Shown: positions 43,657 through 53,062 of the stretch, piece by piece
Numbering within the stretch: the first letter of the stretch is position 1
Layout: each line of letters opens with the position of its first letter
DNA from: Verticiella sediminum
Lineage (GTDB): Bacteria; Pseudomonadota; Gammaproteobacteria; Burkholderiales; Burkholderiaceae_B
DNA length: 64,000 bases
Direction of reading: 5' to 3'
NCBI RefSeq assembly: GCF_007558815.1
Contig: NZ_VLTJ01000001.1
Location: 62,001 to 126,000 of the forward strand
The notes under the pieces: model-generated
Seen by the model: only the letters and a program-made list of their open reading frames with translations
Told to the model about the DNA's origin: nothing
The model's database searches: none
Program-made: the position numbers and the translations under genes

Positions 43657-44469
43657 GTGAGAAAAGCCTGGGGTACCCGCATCGCGCTCGCCTGGCTGGC
43701 GCTGGTCTGTGTCGCCACGCTGGCCGCGGCCTGGCTGCCGCTGGCCGACCCGCAGTATCAGAGCCTGACCGACATGCTGGCCTCGCCCAGCGCGGCGCAC
43801 TGGTTCGGCGCCGACTCGCTCGGGCGCGACGTGCTCTCGCGCACGGTGCACGGCCTGCGCGTGACGTGGGCGGTCAGCCTGGGCTCGGTGGCCATCGGGC
43901 TGTCGATCGGCAGCCTGCTCGGCATCTGCGCGGGCTATTTTCGGGGCTCGGTCGAGCGCATGGTGCTCACCGGCACCAACATCGTCCTGGCCTTCCCGCC
44001 GCTGGTGCTCATCATCGCCATGGTCGCCTATCCGGGCCAGCCCCTGCTCAAGGTAGTCCTGGCCCTGGGCATCGTCTTCATCCCGTCGTTCGCGCGGATC
44101 GCCCGCGCCAACACGCTGCGCTACGCCGAGCAGGAGTTCATCACGGCGGCCCGCGCCGCGGGCATGTCGGACGGCCGCCTGATCCTGCGCGAGCTGCTGC
44201 CCAACCTGGTCCCCGCCCTGCTCGCGTACTCGCTGCTGGTGCTCGCGGTCGCCGCCGTGGCCGAGGCCGGGCTGAGCTTTCTCGGCCTGGGCATTCCGCC
44301 GCCCACCCCCAGCCTGGGCACCATGATGTCCGCCGAGCAGGCCACCGTGATGCTGGCGCCGCACGCGGTGTTCTTCCCGGCCGGCGTGCTGTTCCTGACG
44401 ATCTACGCCCTCAACCGCCTGGGCGACGCCCTGCAGCGGCGCATCGACGGGCGCGGGAGCGCGGCATGA
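43657..44469 (+). CDS. ABC permease, DppC type
   Basis: A 270-residue permease with the DppC hallmarks HWFGADSLGRDVLSRTVHGLR, the contact loop TAARAAGMSDGRLILRELLPN and AEAGLSFLGLGIPPPTPSLGTMM. The GTG at 43657 is taken as the start because TGGAGG lies about 8 bp upstream; an earlier in-frame GTG at 43624 would add eleven residues without family sequence. The end overlaps the next gene by 4 bp. Confidence 0.9.
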   Translation: MRKAWGTRIALAWLALVCVATLAAAWLPLADPQYQSLTDMLASPSAAHWFGADSLGRDVLSRTVHGLRVTWAVSLGSVAIGLSIGSLLGICAGYFRGSVERMVLTGTNIVLAFPPLVLIIAMVAYPGQPLLKVVLALGIVFIPSFARIARANTLRYAEQEFITAARAAGMSDGRLILRELLPNLVPALLAYSLLVLAVAAVAEAGLSFLGLGIPPPTPSLGTMMSAEQATVMLAPHAVFFPAGVLFLTIYALNRLGDALQRRIDGRGSAA

Positions 44470-45443
44470 CGAGCACCCCGCACCCCCTGCTGGACGTGCG
44501 CGACCTGGTGACCTGCTTTCGCCTGCCGCAGGGCGAACTGCGGGCGGTGGACGGCGTGTCGTTCACCCTGGCGCCGGGCCGCACGCTGGGCATCGTCGGC
44601 GAATCCGGTTCGGGCAAGTCGGTGCTGGCGCGCAGCATCATCGGCCTGCTCTCGGGGGCGGCCCTGGGCCGGCTGGCGGGCGAAGTGCGTTTCGCCGGCG
44701 AGGATCTGCGCGCCGCCTCCGAGCGGCGCATGCGGCAGATCCGCGGACGCGAGATCGCGATGATCTTCCAGGACCCCATGACCTCGCTCAATCCGGTCAT
44801 GACCGTGGGCCGGCAGATCGCCCAGGTGCTGCGCCAGCATACCGATCTCGCGGAGAAAGCGGCGCGCGCCCGCGCCGTCGAACTGCTCGCCGAAGTCGGC
44901 ATCCCCGATCCGGCCCAGCGCGCCGAGGAATATGCCTACCGGATGTCGGGCGGGATGCGCCAGCGCGTGGTGATCGCGATCGCGCTCGCCTGCAATCCGC
45001 GCCTGCTGATCGCCGACGAGCCGACCACCGCGTTGGACGTCACCGTGCAGGCGCAGATCCTGGACCTCCTGCGCCGGCTGCAGGATCGCCACGACATGGC
45101 GCTCATCCTGATCACCCACAACCTGGGCGTGGTGGCCGAGATGTGCGACGAAGTGGGGGTGATGTACGCCGGCCGTCTGGTCGAGCGGGCCGGCACTGCC
45201 GCCGTGCTGCACGCCCCGCGCATGCGCTACACCGAGGCGCTGCTGCACTCGGCGCCGCGCCTGGACAGCACGCCCCATGCGCGCCTGCCCGTCATCCCGG
45301 GTGCGCCGCCCGACCTCATGCGGCCGATCCCGGGCTGCGCCTTCGCGCCGCGCTGCGCGCACGCCAGCGCACAGTGCCGCGAGCACGCCCCGGCGCTGAG
45401 CGGCGCGGCCGCGCATGTCCATGCCTGTTGGCACCCCGCCTGA
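44466..45443 (+). CDS. ABC ATP-binding protein, DppD type
   Basis: A 325-residue ATPase. Walker A is GESGSGKSV, the Q-loop [16 protein letters not shown], the signature [15 protein letters not shown] and Walker [13 protein letters not shown]. The C-terminal oligopeptide-transport extension with clustered Cys ([18 protein letters not shown]) is intact. Overlaps the DppC-type gene by 4 bp. Confidence 0.94.
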   Translation: MTSTPHPLLDVRDLVTCFRLPQGELRAVDGVSFTLAPGRTLGIVGESGSGKSVLARSIIGLLSGAALGRLAGEVRFAGEDLRAASERRMRQIRGREIAMIFQDPMTSLNPVMTVGRQIAQVLRQHTDLAEKAARARAVELLAEVGIPDPAQRAEEYAYRMSGGMRQRVVIAIALACNPRLLIADEPTTALDVTVQAQILDLLRRLQDRHDMALILITHNLGVVAEMCDEVGVMYAGRLVERAGTAAVLHAPRMRYTEALLHSAPRLDSTPHARLPVIPGAPPDLMRPIPGCAFAPRCAHASAQCREHAPALSGAAAHVHACWHPA

Positions 45444-45452
45444 GGACCCGCC

Positions 45453-46532
45453 ATGACGCTTGCCTGCCTATCGCCCGAGACCGGGCCGCTGCTCGAGGTG
45501 CGCCACATCGTGAAGACCTACCCGGCGCGTGGCGCACGCCGCGTGCAGGCAGTCTCCGACGTCTCCTTCGACCTTGCCCGCGGCGAAACCCTGGGCATCG
45601 TCGGCGAATCGGGCTCGGGCAAGTCCACGCTCGCCCGGGCCCTGCTCGCCCTGCCCCATCCGGACAGCGGCAGCGTGAGCCTGGCGGGCAGCCCCGTGCT
45701 GGCGGTGGGCAAGGCGCACCTGCGCGAGCTGCGCCGCCAGATGCAGATGGTGTTCCAGGACCCGCTGTCCTCGCTCAACCCGGCGCAGCGCGTCTTCGAC
45801 ATCGTCGAAATGCCGCTGGTGGCCGTGGGTGGATACACCCGGCCCGAAAGACGCCGCCTGGCCGGCGAGGCGCTGGCCAGCGTCGGCCTCGATCCGGCGC
45901 GCTTCGGCCAGCGCAAACCCTATGAAATCTCGGGCGGCCAGTGCCAGCGCGTGAGCATCGCGCGGGCGCTGGTGCTGGACCCGCGCCTGCTCGTGTGCGA
46001 CGAGCCGGTCTCGGCCCTGGATGTCTCGGTGCAGGCGCAGGTGCTGAACCTGCTGGAGGACATCAAGGACGCCCGCGCCCTCACCCTGCTCTTCATTTCG
46101 CACGACCTCAGCGTGGTGCGCGGCATCAGCGACCGGGTGATGGTGATGTATCTGGGCAAGGTGTGCGAGATCGCGCCCACCCAGGCCTTGTATGCCAACC
46201 CGCGGCACCCCTATACCGCCACCCTGCTAGACGCCGTGCCCACCCTGGAGCCCAGCCGGCGCTCGCCCTCCCGCCCCATGGTGCGCGGCGAGACGCCCTC
46301 GCCGCTGAACATGCCCTCGGGCTGTCGCTTTCGCACGCGCTGCCCGCGGGCGGAGGCGCGCTGCGCCGCCGAAGAACCGCCCTTGCGCGCGCTCGCCGAC
46401 GGTGCGGCGCACCAAGTGGCTTGCCATTTCCCGCTGGCAGGACATGCCGGGGTGGCCGGCGACGCAAGCAGCGCACGCCGGCATGCAACCCTGCATGGCG
46501 CGGGTGCCGAGCTTCGCGTGGCGGCTTGCTGA
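45453..46532 (+). CDS. ABC ATP-binding protein, DppF type
   Basis: A 359-residue ATPase, last gene of the importer operon. Walker A is [10 protein letters not shown]-loop VFQDPLSSLNPAQRV, signature ISGGQCQRVSIARAL, Walker B LLVCDEPVSALD. The C-terminal Cys-rich extension (SGCRFRTRCPRAEARCAAEEP) is present, with an additional 50-residue tail of low conservation that might result from a shifted or extended stop. Gap to the previous gene is 9 bp. Confidence 0.93.
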   Translation: MTLACLSPETGPLLEVRHIVKTYPARGARRVQAVSDVSFDLARGETLGIVGESGSGKSTLARALLALPHPDSGSVSLAGSPVLAVGKAHLRELRRQMQMVFQDPLSSLNPAQRVFDIVEMPLVAVGGYTRPERRRLAGEALASVGLDPARFGQRKPYEISGGQCQRVSIARALVLDPRLLVCDEPVSALDVSVQAQVLNLLEDIKDARALTLLFISHDLSVVRGISDRVMVMYLGKVCEIAPTQALYANPRHPYTATLLDAVPTLEPSRRSPSRPMVRGETPSPLNMPSGCRFRTRCPRAEARCAAEEPPLRALADGAAHQVACHFPLAGHAGVAGDASSARRHATLHGAGAELRVAAC

Positions 46533-46542
46533 GACCGCCCCC

Positions 46543-47526
46543 CTAATCGAGCTTGATGCCGCCGCGCTCCACCACCCTGCGGTTGCGCTCGAGTTCATCG
46601 GAAACGGTTTGCCGCATGGCGTCGGCACCGCTCTCGATTGCGTCAAAGCCCTGGTCTTGCAGCGCCTGCCGGAGTTCCGGTTTGCGCCCGACCGCGGCTA
46701 TCCCCTCGCGCAAGCGCGTGGCGGCTTGCGCGGGCACGTCGCGCGGCATCAGGAATCCCACCCACGAATGATAGGTGTAGCCCTCGAGCTGCGGCACGCC
46801 TGATTCGGCAAAACTCGGTACATCCGGCAGCTCCGCCCAACGCTGGCCCGTCGTGACCGTCAGCGCTTTCACACGGCCGGACTTCACGAACGGCACGACG
46901 GGTGCAGTCACGTAAAGCATGAGATCCACCTCGCCCGCGATCAGGGCGTGCATGGCCTGCGATTCGCCTTTGTAGGGAATGTGGCGCAATGCGATGCCCA
47001 GGGTCTGCGCCAGCTCCTCGCTGAACAGATGCAGGCTGGTTCCCACGCCGAACGAGGCGTAGTTGAGCTGTCCAGGGTGGGCTTTGGCATAGCTCACCAG
47101 CTCCGCCATGGTCGAGACCGGCAGGTCGGCGCGGGTTGCAACCACCCCGGTATTGCGCGCGACCATCCCCAGCATCTCGAAGTCGCGCAAAGGGTCGAAC
47201 CCCACGTCCTCGTCGACCACCGGGTTTACCGTGACGATGGAAGGCGATACCGCGATCAGCGTGTAACCGTCGCGAGGCGCCTGCAAGCCGGCGCGCACAC
47301 CGATTTTTCCGCTCGCACCGACCTTGTTCTCGACCACCACCGGCTGCCCGAAATACCCCTGGAGATGCTGGGCATACAGGCGGCTGACCCGGTCCAGGGG
47401 GCCACCTGGAGGCGTCGGAACGATCAGGGTCACAGGACGATCGGGATACACGGCCAGGGCCATGGACTTGGCGGCCAGACACATCGACAGCGCCGTACAG
47501 AAAAATACGCGAAAAGCACTTTTCAT
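46543..47526 (-). CDS. Bug-family periplasmic solute receptor
   Basis: A 327-residue receptor. A signal peptide (FRVFFCTALSMCLAAKSMALA) precedes YPDRPVTLIVPTPPGGPLDRVSRLYAQHL, the family signature, followed by VVVENKVGASGKIG and the HIPYKGESQAMHALIAGEVDLM region. The ATG at 47526 is preferred over the longer frame to 47610. It is the second of two adjacent Bug genes at the end of the aldolase operon. No TctA or TctB partner is here. Confidence 0.9.
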   Translation of the reverse strand: MKSAFRVFFCTALSMCLAAKSMALAVYPDRPVTLIVPTPPGGPLDRVSRLYAQHLQGYFGQPVVVENKVGASGKIGVRAGLQAPRDGYTLIAVSPSIVTVNPVVDEDVGFDPLRDFEMLGMVARNTGVVATRADLPVSTMAELVSYAKAHPGQLNYASFGVGTSLHLFSEELAQTLGIALRHIPYKGESQAMHALIAGEVDLMLYVTAPVVPFVKSGRVKALTVTTGQRWAELPDVPSFAESGVPQLEGYTYHSWVGFLMPRDVPAQAATRLREGIAAVGRKPELRQALQDQGFDAIESGADAMRQTVSDELERNRRVVERGGIKLD

Positions 47527-47567
47527 CCGCTGGCTCCAGCATCGGGAAGCGAGACCCGTCGGCATGG

Positions 47568-48536
47568 TCAATCGATACGTGCGCCGGAGGCGTCCACGAC
47601 TGCCGCCCATTTACGAATTTCATCGTCGATCAGGCGGCGATAGTCCTCGGAAGGCGCTGTCCGGATTTCGAATCCCGCATCGGACAGTGTGCGTTTGACG
47701 CTTTCCCCATCGAGAATCGCCGACGTATCGCGGTAAAGCTTTTCAACGACGTCGGCTGGCGTAGCCGCCGGCACGACCAGGCCGATATAACCGCTGGCCT
47801 CATAGCCGGGAACGCCGGCTTCGTGCAGCGTCGGGACGTCCGGCAGTTGGGCGATACGGTTCTTGCCGCTGACGCCCAGGGCTTTCACGCTGCCGCTCTT
47901 GATGTGCCCCATGACGGCCGGCGCCGTGCCGAAGGAAATCTGCACATGATCCGCCAGCAGATCGTTCATGGCGGGCGCAGCGCCCTTGTACGGGACATGG
48001 GTCATGGACGTGCCGGTCATATGCTTGAAGAGTTCGGCTGCCAGATGCGGCTGCGACCCATTGCCGGAGGAGCTGTAGCTGTATTTGTCCGGATTCGATT
48101 TGAGAAGCCGGATGAGACCGTCGACGTCCGACACCGCAAGCCGATGGTTCGTGATCAGTATCTGGCTGGTTTCTCCGATCAGAACGACCGGGAGAAAATC
48201 CCGGCGCATATCGTAATTGAGCTGGGGATACAAGCTGTGGTTGATGCTGTTGGCCGTTGAGGCCAGCAGAAGGGTGTAACCGTCGGCGGTCGACTTGGCG
48301 ACATACTCGGCGGCAATGTTGGACCCTGCGCCCGGCTTGTTCTCGACCACGACGGGTTGGCCCCATGTCTGCGTCAATTTCGCGCCCAGCGTGCGCGCCA
48401 GCAGATCCGCGCCGCCTCCTGCCGAGAAAGGCACGATGATGTGTACGGCTCGTGTTGGAAACTCGACGGGCTGGGCGCCGGCCACCGACGCCGTGGCGCC
48501 GATGAGTATCGACAGGATCAGATGTGCTGCCTTCAC
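47568..48536 (-). CDS. Bug-family periplasmic solute receptor
   Basis: A 322-residue receptor with signal peptide (LILSILIGATASVAGAQ) and the signature FPTRAVHIIVPFSAGGGADLLAR, then VVVENKPGAGSNIAAEYVAKS and THVPYKGAAPAMNDLLADHVQISF. It starts with GTG at 48536, with GGGAG upstream. Two adjacent Bugs in one operon may recognise different forms of the same substrate, for example cis and trans or hydroxylated acids. Confidence 0.92.
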   Translation of the reverse strand: MKAAHLILSILIGATASVAGAQPVEFPTRAVHIIVPFSAGGGADLLARTLGAKLTQTWGQPVVVENKPGAGSNIAAEYVAKSTADGYTLLLASTANSINHSLYPQLNYDMRRDFLPVVLIGETSQILITNHRLAVSDVDGLIRLLKSNPDKYSYSSSGNGSQPHLAAELFKHMTGTSMTHVPYKGAAPAMNDLLADHVQISFGTAPAVMGHIKSGSVKALGVSGKNRIAQLPDVPTLHEAGVPGYEASGYIGLVVPAATPADVVEKLYRDTSAILDGESVKRTLSDAGFEIRTAPSEDYRRLIDDEIRKWAAVVDASGARID

Positions 48537-48572
48537 GCTTGTCTCCCTGAATTTTTATTTTTTTCAGCGGCG

Positions 48573-49268
48573 TCATGGCGGGAGCCGGCCTTCCTTCAGC
48601 CGCCGCTGCATGCCTCTGAACGCGGCGATATTGCTGCTCAGCAAAGGCTTGCCCGTCGCGGATTCGATGCTGTCCACGACGTCCAGCGTGAAGAGATTGG
48701 AACAGCTCAGGAAGATCGCCTCGGCATCGGGCGGACAAGCTTCGATGGTCTGCTGCGCGATCTCTTGCGCGGATTTCCTGCCATGTGCCGCATCGCCCAG
48801 CGCCGTCAATGCCAAGATCTCGAATCCCGCGGCTTCGAAATAGGCACGCAGCCGCTGGTTCACCCAGTCCTCATAGGGGGTGGCCACGGCGATCCTGCGA
48901 GCGCCGAGGTGCGAGAACTCGCTCAGCACCGCCGCGGACGAGGTCAGCGTCGGGATGCCGCAGTGGGCAGTCAGCGCCTCCGCGAACGCCTGGTCTTCCT
49001 GGGGCGTCTTCAGGAAACCGCTTCCTGTGCAGCCAAAGCAGACGACGTCGGGCTGCGCGTGCGCCAACACCTCGATGGCGGTAAAAGCCTCCCGGCTCAG
49101 GCGCGTGAGGTTTTCGACCGTGTCGGCCTGATACGCGATTCGCGCCGTATGCACCGAATACTGCCCGGCGCAGAGCCGCTGCAGCTCGTATTCCATGGCA
49201 GTGTTCCATGACGGGACGATCAACCCCAGCCTGGCAGCCCATGGCGAAGCTCGAGAGGCCGGATTCAT
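48573..49268 (-). CDS. Maleate isomerase/arylmalonate decarboxylase-like Asp/Glu racemase family protein
   Basis: A 231-residue protein of the Asp/Glu racemase superfamily. Both catalytic cysteine positions are kept: VCFGCTGSGF in the middle and FLSCSNLFT near the C-terminus. The N-terminal LGLIVPSWNTAMEYELQRL matches maleate cis-trans isomerases, which also resemble arylmalonate decarboxylases; the exact reaction cannot be chosen from sequence alone. It overlaps the amidohydrolase gene by 4 bp. Confidence 0.82.
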   Translation of the reverse strand: MNPASRASPWAARLGLIVPSWNTAMEYELQRLCAGQYSVHTARIAYQADTVENLTRLSREAFTAIEVLAHAQPDVVCFGCTGSGFLKTPQEDQAFAEALTAHCGIPTLTSSAAVLSEFSHLGARRIAVATPYEDWVNQRLRAYFEAAGFEILALTALGDAAHGRKSAQEIAQQTIEACPPDAEAIFLSCSNLFTLDVVDSIESATGKPLLSSNIAAFRGMQRRLKEGRLPP

Positions 49269-50143
49269 GCGCGGAACAGCCGGGCCGGGTTGTCAGCCAG
49301 AATGGCGTTGCGCACGCTCTCATCGGGAACCCAGTCGCCCAGCAGGTTGAGCAGGCCACCCGTGTCCATCTGGCCGTGGGGAATGTGGGGCCAGTCGCTG
49401 CCCCAGATCACGCGGGACGGCGCCGCGGCCACCAGCGCCCTGGCCAGGGGCTTGAGTCGGTCGAAGTTGCCATCCTTGGCCAGTCGGTAGGGGCCCGACA
49501 GCTTGAGCCATCCGGACCCTTCTGCCACGACCCGAACCAGGCGATCGAAGTCCTGGGTGGTGAGGCCGTCGCTCTCGAGCATGTAGCCCATGTGATCGAT
49601 GACGAAATCGGTCTCCAACCGGGCGAGAAAGGGCAGCAGATCCCGGACCAGCCAGCCCGGCGTGTAGAACTGAACATGCCATCCCAGCGGCTGCACGCGT
49701 TCGATGGAGCGCGTGATATATGCCTGGATGTCCTCGAGTTTCCAGTTCGAGCGCAGGAACAGGTCCAGCCGCAGCCCGCGCACGCCCGATTCGTGCATCG
49801 CCCGCAGCGCCTCGTCCGTGACGGACTCTTCCACCATGGCCACCCCGCGCGCGGTCGGGCCGGCCGCCTCGAGGGCATCCAGCATGCAGCGATTGTCCGT
49901 TCCATAGAAGCTGGGCTGGACGATGACGAATCGCCGGATGCCCAGTTGTCGAGTCATCGCCTGCAGTTGCGCCAACGTCCCTTCAGGCAGGGTGTAGTGC
50001 GGATGGGGAACCCTGGGATAGGTCGTTTCGGGGCCGAACACATGGACGTGGGTGTCCCAACTGCCGTCCGGCATCTTGAATGTCGGCGCGCTCAATGTGT
50101 GGGCGGCGCACATGGGTTCGGGGATGAGAATGTCGTCGGCCAT
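49265..50143 (-). CDS. Amidohydrolase-family lactonase, PDC hydrolase-like
   Basis: A 292-residue TIM-barrel hydrolase. Near the N-terminus it has the metal-type motif DTHVHVFGP, and later HVQFYTPGWL, FVIDHMGY and the terminal GSDWPHIPH with the catalytic Asp. The size and layout resemble 2-pyrone-4,6-dicarboxylate lactonase (LigI) and related hydrolases. With the neighbouring isomerase and aldolase it would suit ring-cleavage product breakdown. It is 4 bp after the aldolase stop. Confidence 0.85.
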   Translation of the reverse strand: MADDILIPEPMCAAHTLSAPTFKMPDGSWDTHVHVFGPETTYPRVPHPHYTLPEGTLAQLQAMTRQLGIRRFVIVQPSFYGTDNRCMLDALEAAGPTARGVAMVEESVTDEALRAMHESGVRGLRLDLFLRSNWKLEDIQAYITRSIERVQPLGWHVQFYTPGWLVRDLLPFLARLETDFVIDHMGYMLESDGLTTQDFDRLVRVVAEGSGWLKLSGPYRLAKDGNFDRLKPLARALVAAAPSRVIWGSDWPHIPHGQMDTGGLLNLLGDWVPDESVRNAILADNPARLFRA

Positions 50144-50147
50144 GATG

Positions 50148-50963
50148 CTAGGACTCGAGTGTGGAAAGCGCAGCGCTCAGACGCTCTTGGCAGGCGCCGA
50201 GCAGGATGTCGGTGTCGATGCCCGTGAACAGGAACGGCGCGGCGCCCATGCGGATCAGCTCGGCGCTGTACGCCGGGTCCGGAACACCGCCGATGGTCAG
50301 CAATTTGCCCCGGCGCCGGCAGGCCGCAATCGCCGCCTCATGGGCCTGGCGCACACGGGGATGCCTGAAATCGCCGGGCACGCCCATTTCCGCGGCGAGA
50401 TCGTTGGTGCCGATGCTGATCATGTCGACACCGGGGACCGCCGCCATCGCGTCCATGTTCTCGATGCCCAGCGGCGTCTCGATCAATACATTGAGCACAG
50501 TCAGTCGATTCATGGCCGCGTTCAGCGATGCCGCATCGACCCGCCTCATCTCCAGTTGCGGCAGGCTGCCGATGGCGGATCGGCTTCCCATCGGGGGGAA
50601 CTTGCAGGCCTGCACGAGATCCTCGGCCTGGGCGACGGTTTCGATGCGAGGCGCGATGATGCCCACCGCTCCGCCGTCCAGCAGGCGCCCGATGACGCCG
50701 TATTCCCGCTCCGGAATGCGGACGAACGGGACGAGTTGCTGGTCGAGCGCTGCATTGCACAGCACCGAGGCCGTATCCAGCGACATGCTGCTGTGTTCGA
50801 GATCCATCCACACCGCATGGTGGCCCGTGGCCTTGGCAATGCGGATGATGTCCGGGGTCCTGGAGCAGCGGATGCCGAGGGCTGCGACCGGCTGGCCGTC
50901 GTTCAATCGCTCCACCACGCTGTTGCGAGCCTTCAGGTTCAGCCAGTCCGCGTCCATCGCCAT
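50148..50963 (-). CDS. HpcH/HpaI-type class II aldolase
   Basis: A 271-residue metal-dependent aldolase/citrate lyase-type protein: LGIRCSRTPDIIRIAKATGHHAVWMDLEHSSMS at the start, then EYGVIGRLLDGGAVGIIAPRIET, VLIETPLGIENM and DMISIGTNDLAAEMG. These include the Glu and Asp metal ligands and the substrate Arg. Relatives split 4-hydroxy-2-oxo acids to pyruvate and an aldehyde. The ATG at 50963 has AGGAG upstream. It is the first gene of the minus-strand operon, divergent from LysR. Confidence 0.88.
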   Translation of the reverse strand: MAMDADWLNLKARNSVVERLNDGQPVAALGIRCSRTPDIIRIAKATGHHAVWMDLEHSSMSLDTASVLCNAALDQQLVPFVRIPEREYGVIGRLLDGGAVGIIAPRIETVAQAEDLVQACKFPPMGSRSAIGSLPQLEMRRVDAASLNAAMNRLTVLNVLIETPLGIENMDAMAAVPGVDMISIGTNDLAAEMGVPGDFRHPRVRQAHEAAIAACRRRGKLLTIGGVPDPAYSAELIRMGAAPFLFTGIDTDILLGACQERLSAALSTLES

Positions 50964-51067
50964 GAAATCTCCTGTCCACTCCAATATCGGCACGCTTCGA
51001 TCGGCGTTCGGAGCAAGTGTAGGCAGGGGCTCGTATACTCTCAAATACTAAATAAATGGCATAACCT

Positions 51068-51082
51068 ATATCTTCAGGATAT
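51068..51082. promoter_or_regulatory. ATATC-N5-GATAT inverted repeat at LysR start
   Basis: A perfect inverted repeat, ATATC (51068-51072) and GATAT (51078-51082), overlaps the LysR start codon. It lies between the LysR gene and the divergent aldolase operon, and may be an autoregulatory site. No other T-N11-A motif was preferred over it. Confidence 0.45.
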
Positions 51083-51980
51083 GGATCTACGGCATCTTCG
51101 GTATTTCGTCGCGGTGGCGGAGGAGTTGAGCTTCAGCCGCGCAGCGCAACGCCTGCACATGGCGCAGCCTCCCCTGAGCGTGCAGATCCGGGCTCTCGAA
51201 GAGGAACTGGGGGCGTCGCTTTTCGAACGTACCAGCCGACGGATCTACCTCACGCAGGCGGGGCGGGCGTTCCTGGTCGTCGCGCGCGACGTGCTCGAGC
51301 GCGCCAACACGGCCAGGACACAGGCCCGCAAGGCCGCCGAAGGCATCATCGGCGAACTCGTTCTGGGCTATACGGCTTCATCCATGTTCAATGTCGTGCT
51401 GCCGCGAGCCATCCGGCTTTTCCAGCACAGGCATCCTGAAGCGATCCTGAGCTACCGCGAGATGGGATCGAACGCCCAGATCGACGCACTGGAACGACGC
51501 CAGATCGACCTGGGGCTCTTGAGAAGGCCCGAAATTCCGATCCCGGCGGAGATACGCATCGAACCCTGGTACGTCTCTCCCCTGATCGTTGCCTTGCCGG
51601 CCGATCATCCCCTGGCGCGCCAGTCCGTTCTGTCCGTTGCGGACTTGAAAGCGGAACGTTTCATTGCTTACCCAAGGGATGCCGGCATCGGCCTTTACTG
51701 GCGCGTGATAGCACTGTGCCGCGCATCGGGGTTCAGCCCTCACATCGAACGAGAGGTCCAGGAGTCAGCGTCGATTGTCAGCCTGGTCGCGGCGGGGGCG
51801 GGTGTGTCCATCGTACCCAGCGATTTCTCTTGCATCCAGCTACCCGGGGTGGCTTATCGCGAGCTGAAAGACGAACTGGCATCGTCCACGCTGTACATGG
51901 CGTTTCGTCTCGAGAACCAGGACCTGCCGCTGCAGAACTTCGTTCGGCTGTTGCGAGACTTGACCGCAGCCATGCCGTAG
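51081..51980 (+). CDS. LysR-family regulator
   Basis: A 299-residue LysR protein: HTH (MDLRHLRYFVAVAEELSFSRAAQRLHMAQPPLSVQIRALEEELG) and an effector domain including GELVLGYTASSMFNVVLPRAIRLFQHRHP and DLGLLRRPEIPIP. It probably activates the divergent aldolase operon in response to a pathway intermediate. The ATG at 51081 is close to AGGA; an upstream ATG at 51056 ends at once in a stop. Confidence 0.93.
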   Translation: MDLRHLRYFVAVAEELSFSRAAQRLHMAQPPLSVQIRALEEELGASLFERTSRRIYLTQAGRAFLVVARDVLERANTARTQARKAAEGIIGELVLGYTASSMFNVVLPRAIRLFQHRHPEAILSYREMGSNAQIDALERRQIDLGLLRRPEIPIPAEIRIEPWYVSPLIVALPADHPLARQSVLSVADLKAERFIAYPRDAGIGLYWRVIALCRASGFSPHIEREVQESASIVSLVAAGAGVSIVPSDFSCIQLPGVAYRELKDELASSTLYMAFRLENQDLPLQNFVRLLRDLTAAMP

Positions 51981-51983
51981 CGA

Positions 51984-52964
51984 TCACTCCAGAAGCCGGC
52001 GGGCGCGCTGGCGAGCGCTCTCGTATTCCTCGCGTGTGCGCGCCATCAGCCCGGCGACCGTGTCGACGCCGTCGATACCCGAGACGGAATGCCCGGCGCT
52101 CCAGATGTCCTTCCAGCGCTTGGGCCCTTCCTGGCCTTGCCCGCCGCCATACTTGCGCCTGGCGATCTCCTCGCTGTTCAGTTCCTCCAGGTTGGCCGGG
52201 TCCAGCCCCGCCGCGACGACGGACGGCCGCAGCATGTTCGCGTCCAGGCCGGTGAAGGCCCGGGTGAGCATGACGTCGTCCAGGCGGCTTTCCACCAGCA
52301 TTGCCTTGTAGGCCTCGGCGGCCATGCTCTCGCGGGTGGCGATGAAGCGCGTGCCCATGTAGCCCAGGTCGCAGCCCGCCACCTGGGCGGCGAGCAGCGC
52401 GGCGCCGTCCGACATGCCGCCCGCCATGACCAGCGGGCCATCGAAGAACGCCCGCACCGCCCGGACGAACGCGAAACCGTTGGCCCAGCCAGTCTGGCCG
52501 CCGGCGCCCGCAGTGAGCAGGATGAGGCCGTCGGCGCCCGCACGCAGGGCTTTTTCCGCATGTTCGATGGAGGCGACGTCGGCGAAGACCAGGCAGCCGA
52601 TATCGTGCAAGGGCTGCACCACGGGCGCGGGCGAGCCCACGCTGGTGATCACCATCTCCACCCCGTGCCGGAGCAGGCAGGCGAGGTCGTCCTTCAGGCG
52701 GGCCTGACGCATGATCAGGTTGGGACAATAGGGCGGCAGCGCCTCGATGCCCGCGCCCAGGCGCTTGATCTGCGCGACCCAGTCGTCCAGCTCCTCCACC
52801 GAGCGCGCGTTGGCCGTCGGAAAGGCGCCGACGGCGCCCTGCGCGCGCACCGCGGCCACCAGTGCCGGCCCCGAGACGCGCAGCATCGGCGCGACGATGA
52901 CAGGCAGCCGCATGCGCGCCTGGATCTCGACAAACCGGGTTCTCACATCGACGCTACGATCCAT
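51984..52964 (-). CDS. Nitronate monooxygenase-family FMN protein, catalytic His not conserved
   Basis: A 326-residue FMN TIM-barrel protein: LPVIVAPMLRVSGPALVAAVRAQGAVGAFP, then VVQPLHDIGCLVFADVAS and VMAGGMSDGAALLAAQVAGCDLGYMGTRFIATRES for phosphate binding. The segment that in nitronate monooxygenases carries the catalytic His (GGHxG) reads AGAGGQTGW, with Gln. Related family members act as quinone or enoyl-CoA reductases, including proteins of steroid ring breakdown. GGAGGAGG precedes the start. It lies downstream of Bug and the CoA genes. Confidence 0.85.
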   Translation of the reverse strand: MDRSVDVRTRFVEIQARMRLPVIVAPMLRVSGPALVAAVRAQGAVGAFPTANARSVEELDDWVAQIKRLGAGIEALPPYCPNLIMRQARLKDDLACLLRHGVEMVITSVGSPAPVVQPLHDIGCLVFADVASIEHAEKALRAGADGLILLTAGAGGQTGWANGFAFVRAVRAFFDGPLVMAGGMSDGAALLAAQVAGCDLGYMGTRFIATRESMAAEAYKAMLVESRLDDVMLTRAFTGLDANMLRPSVVAAGLDPANLEELNSEEIARRKYGGGQGQEGPKRWKDIWSAGHSVSGIDGVDTVAGLMARTREEYESARQRARRLLE

Positions 52965-53062
52965 CGTTTCTACCTCCTCCTCGGGTGCCTGCACCCTGCC
53001 TGGGGCCCTGCTGCGTGGGACGACACGGACGCGCCATGCGCCCGTCCGCCACGCGGGCCCGC

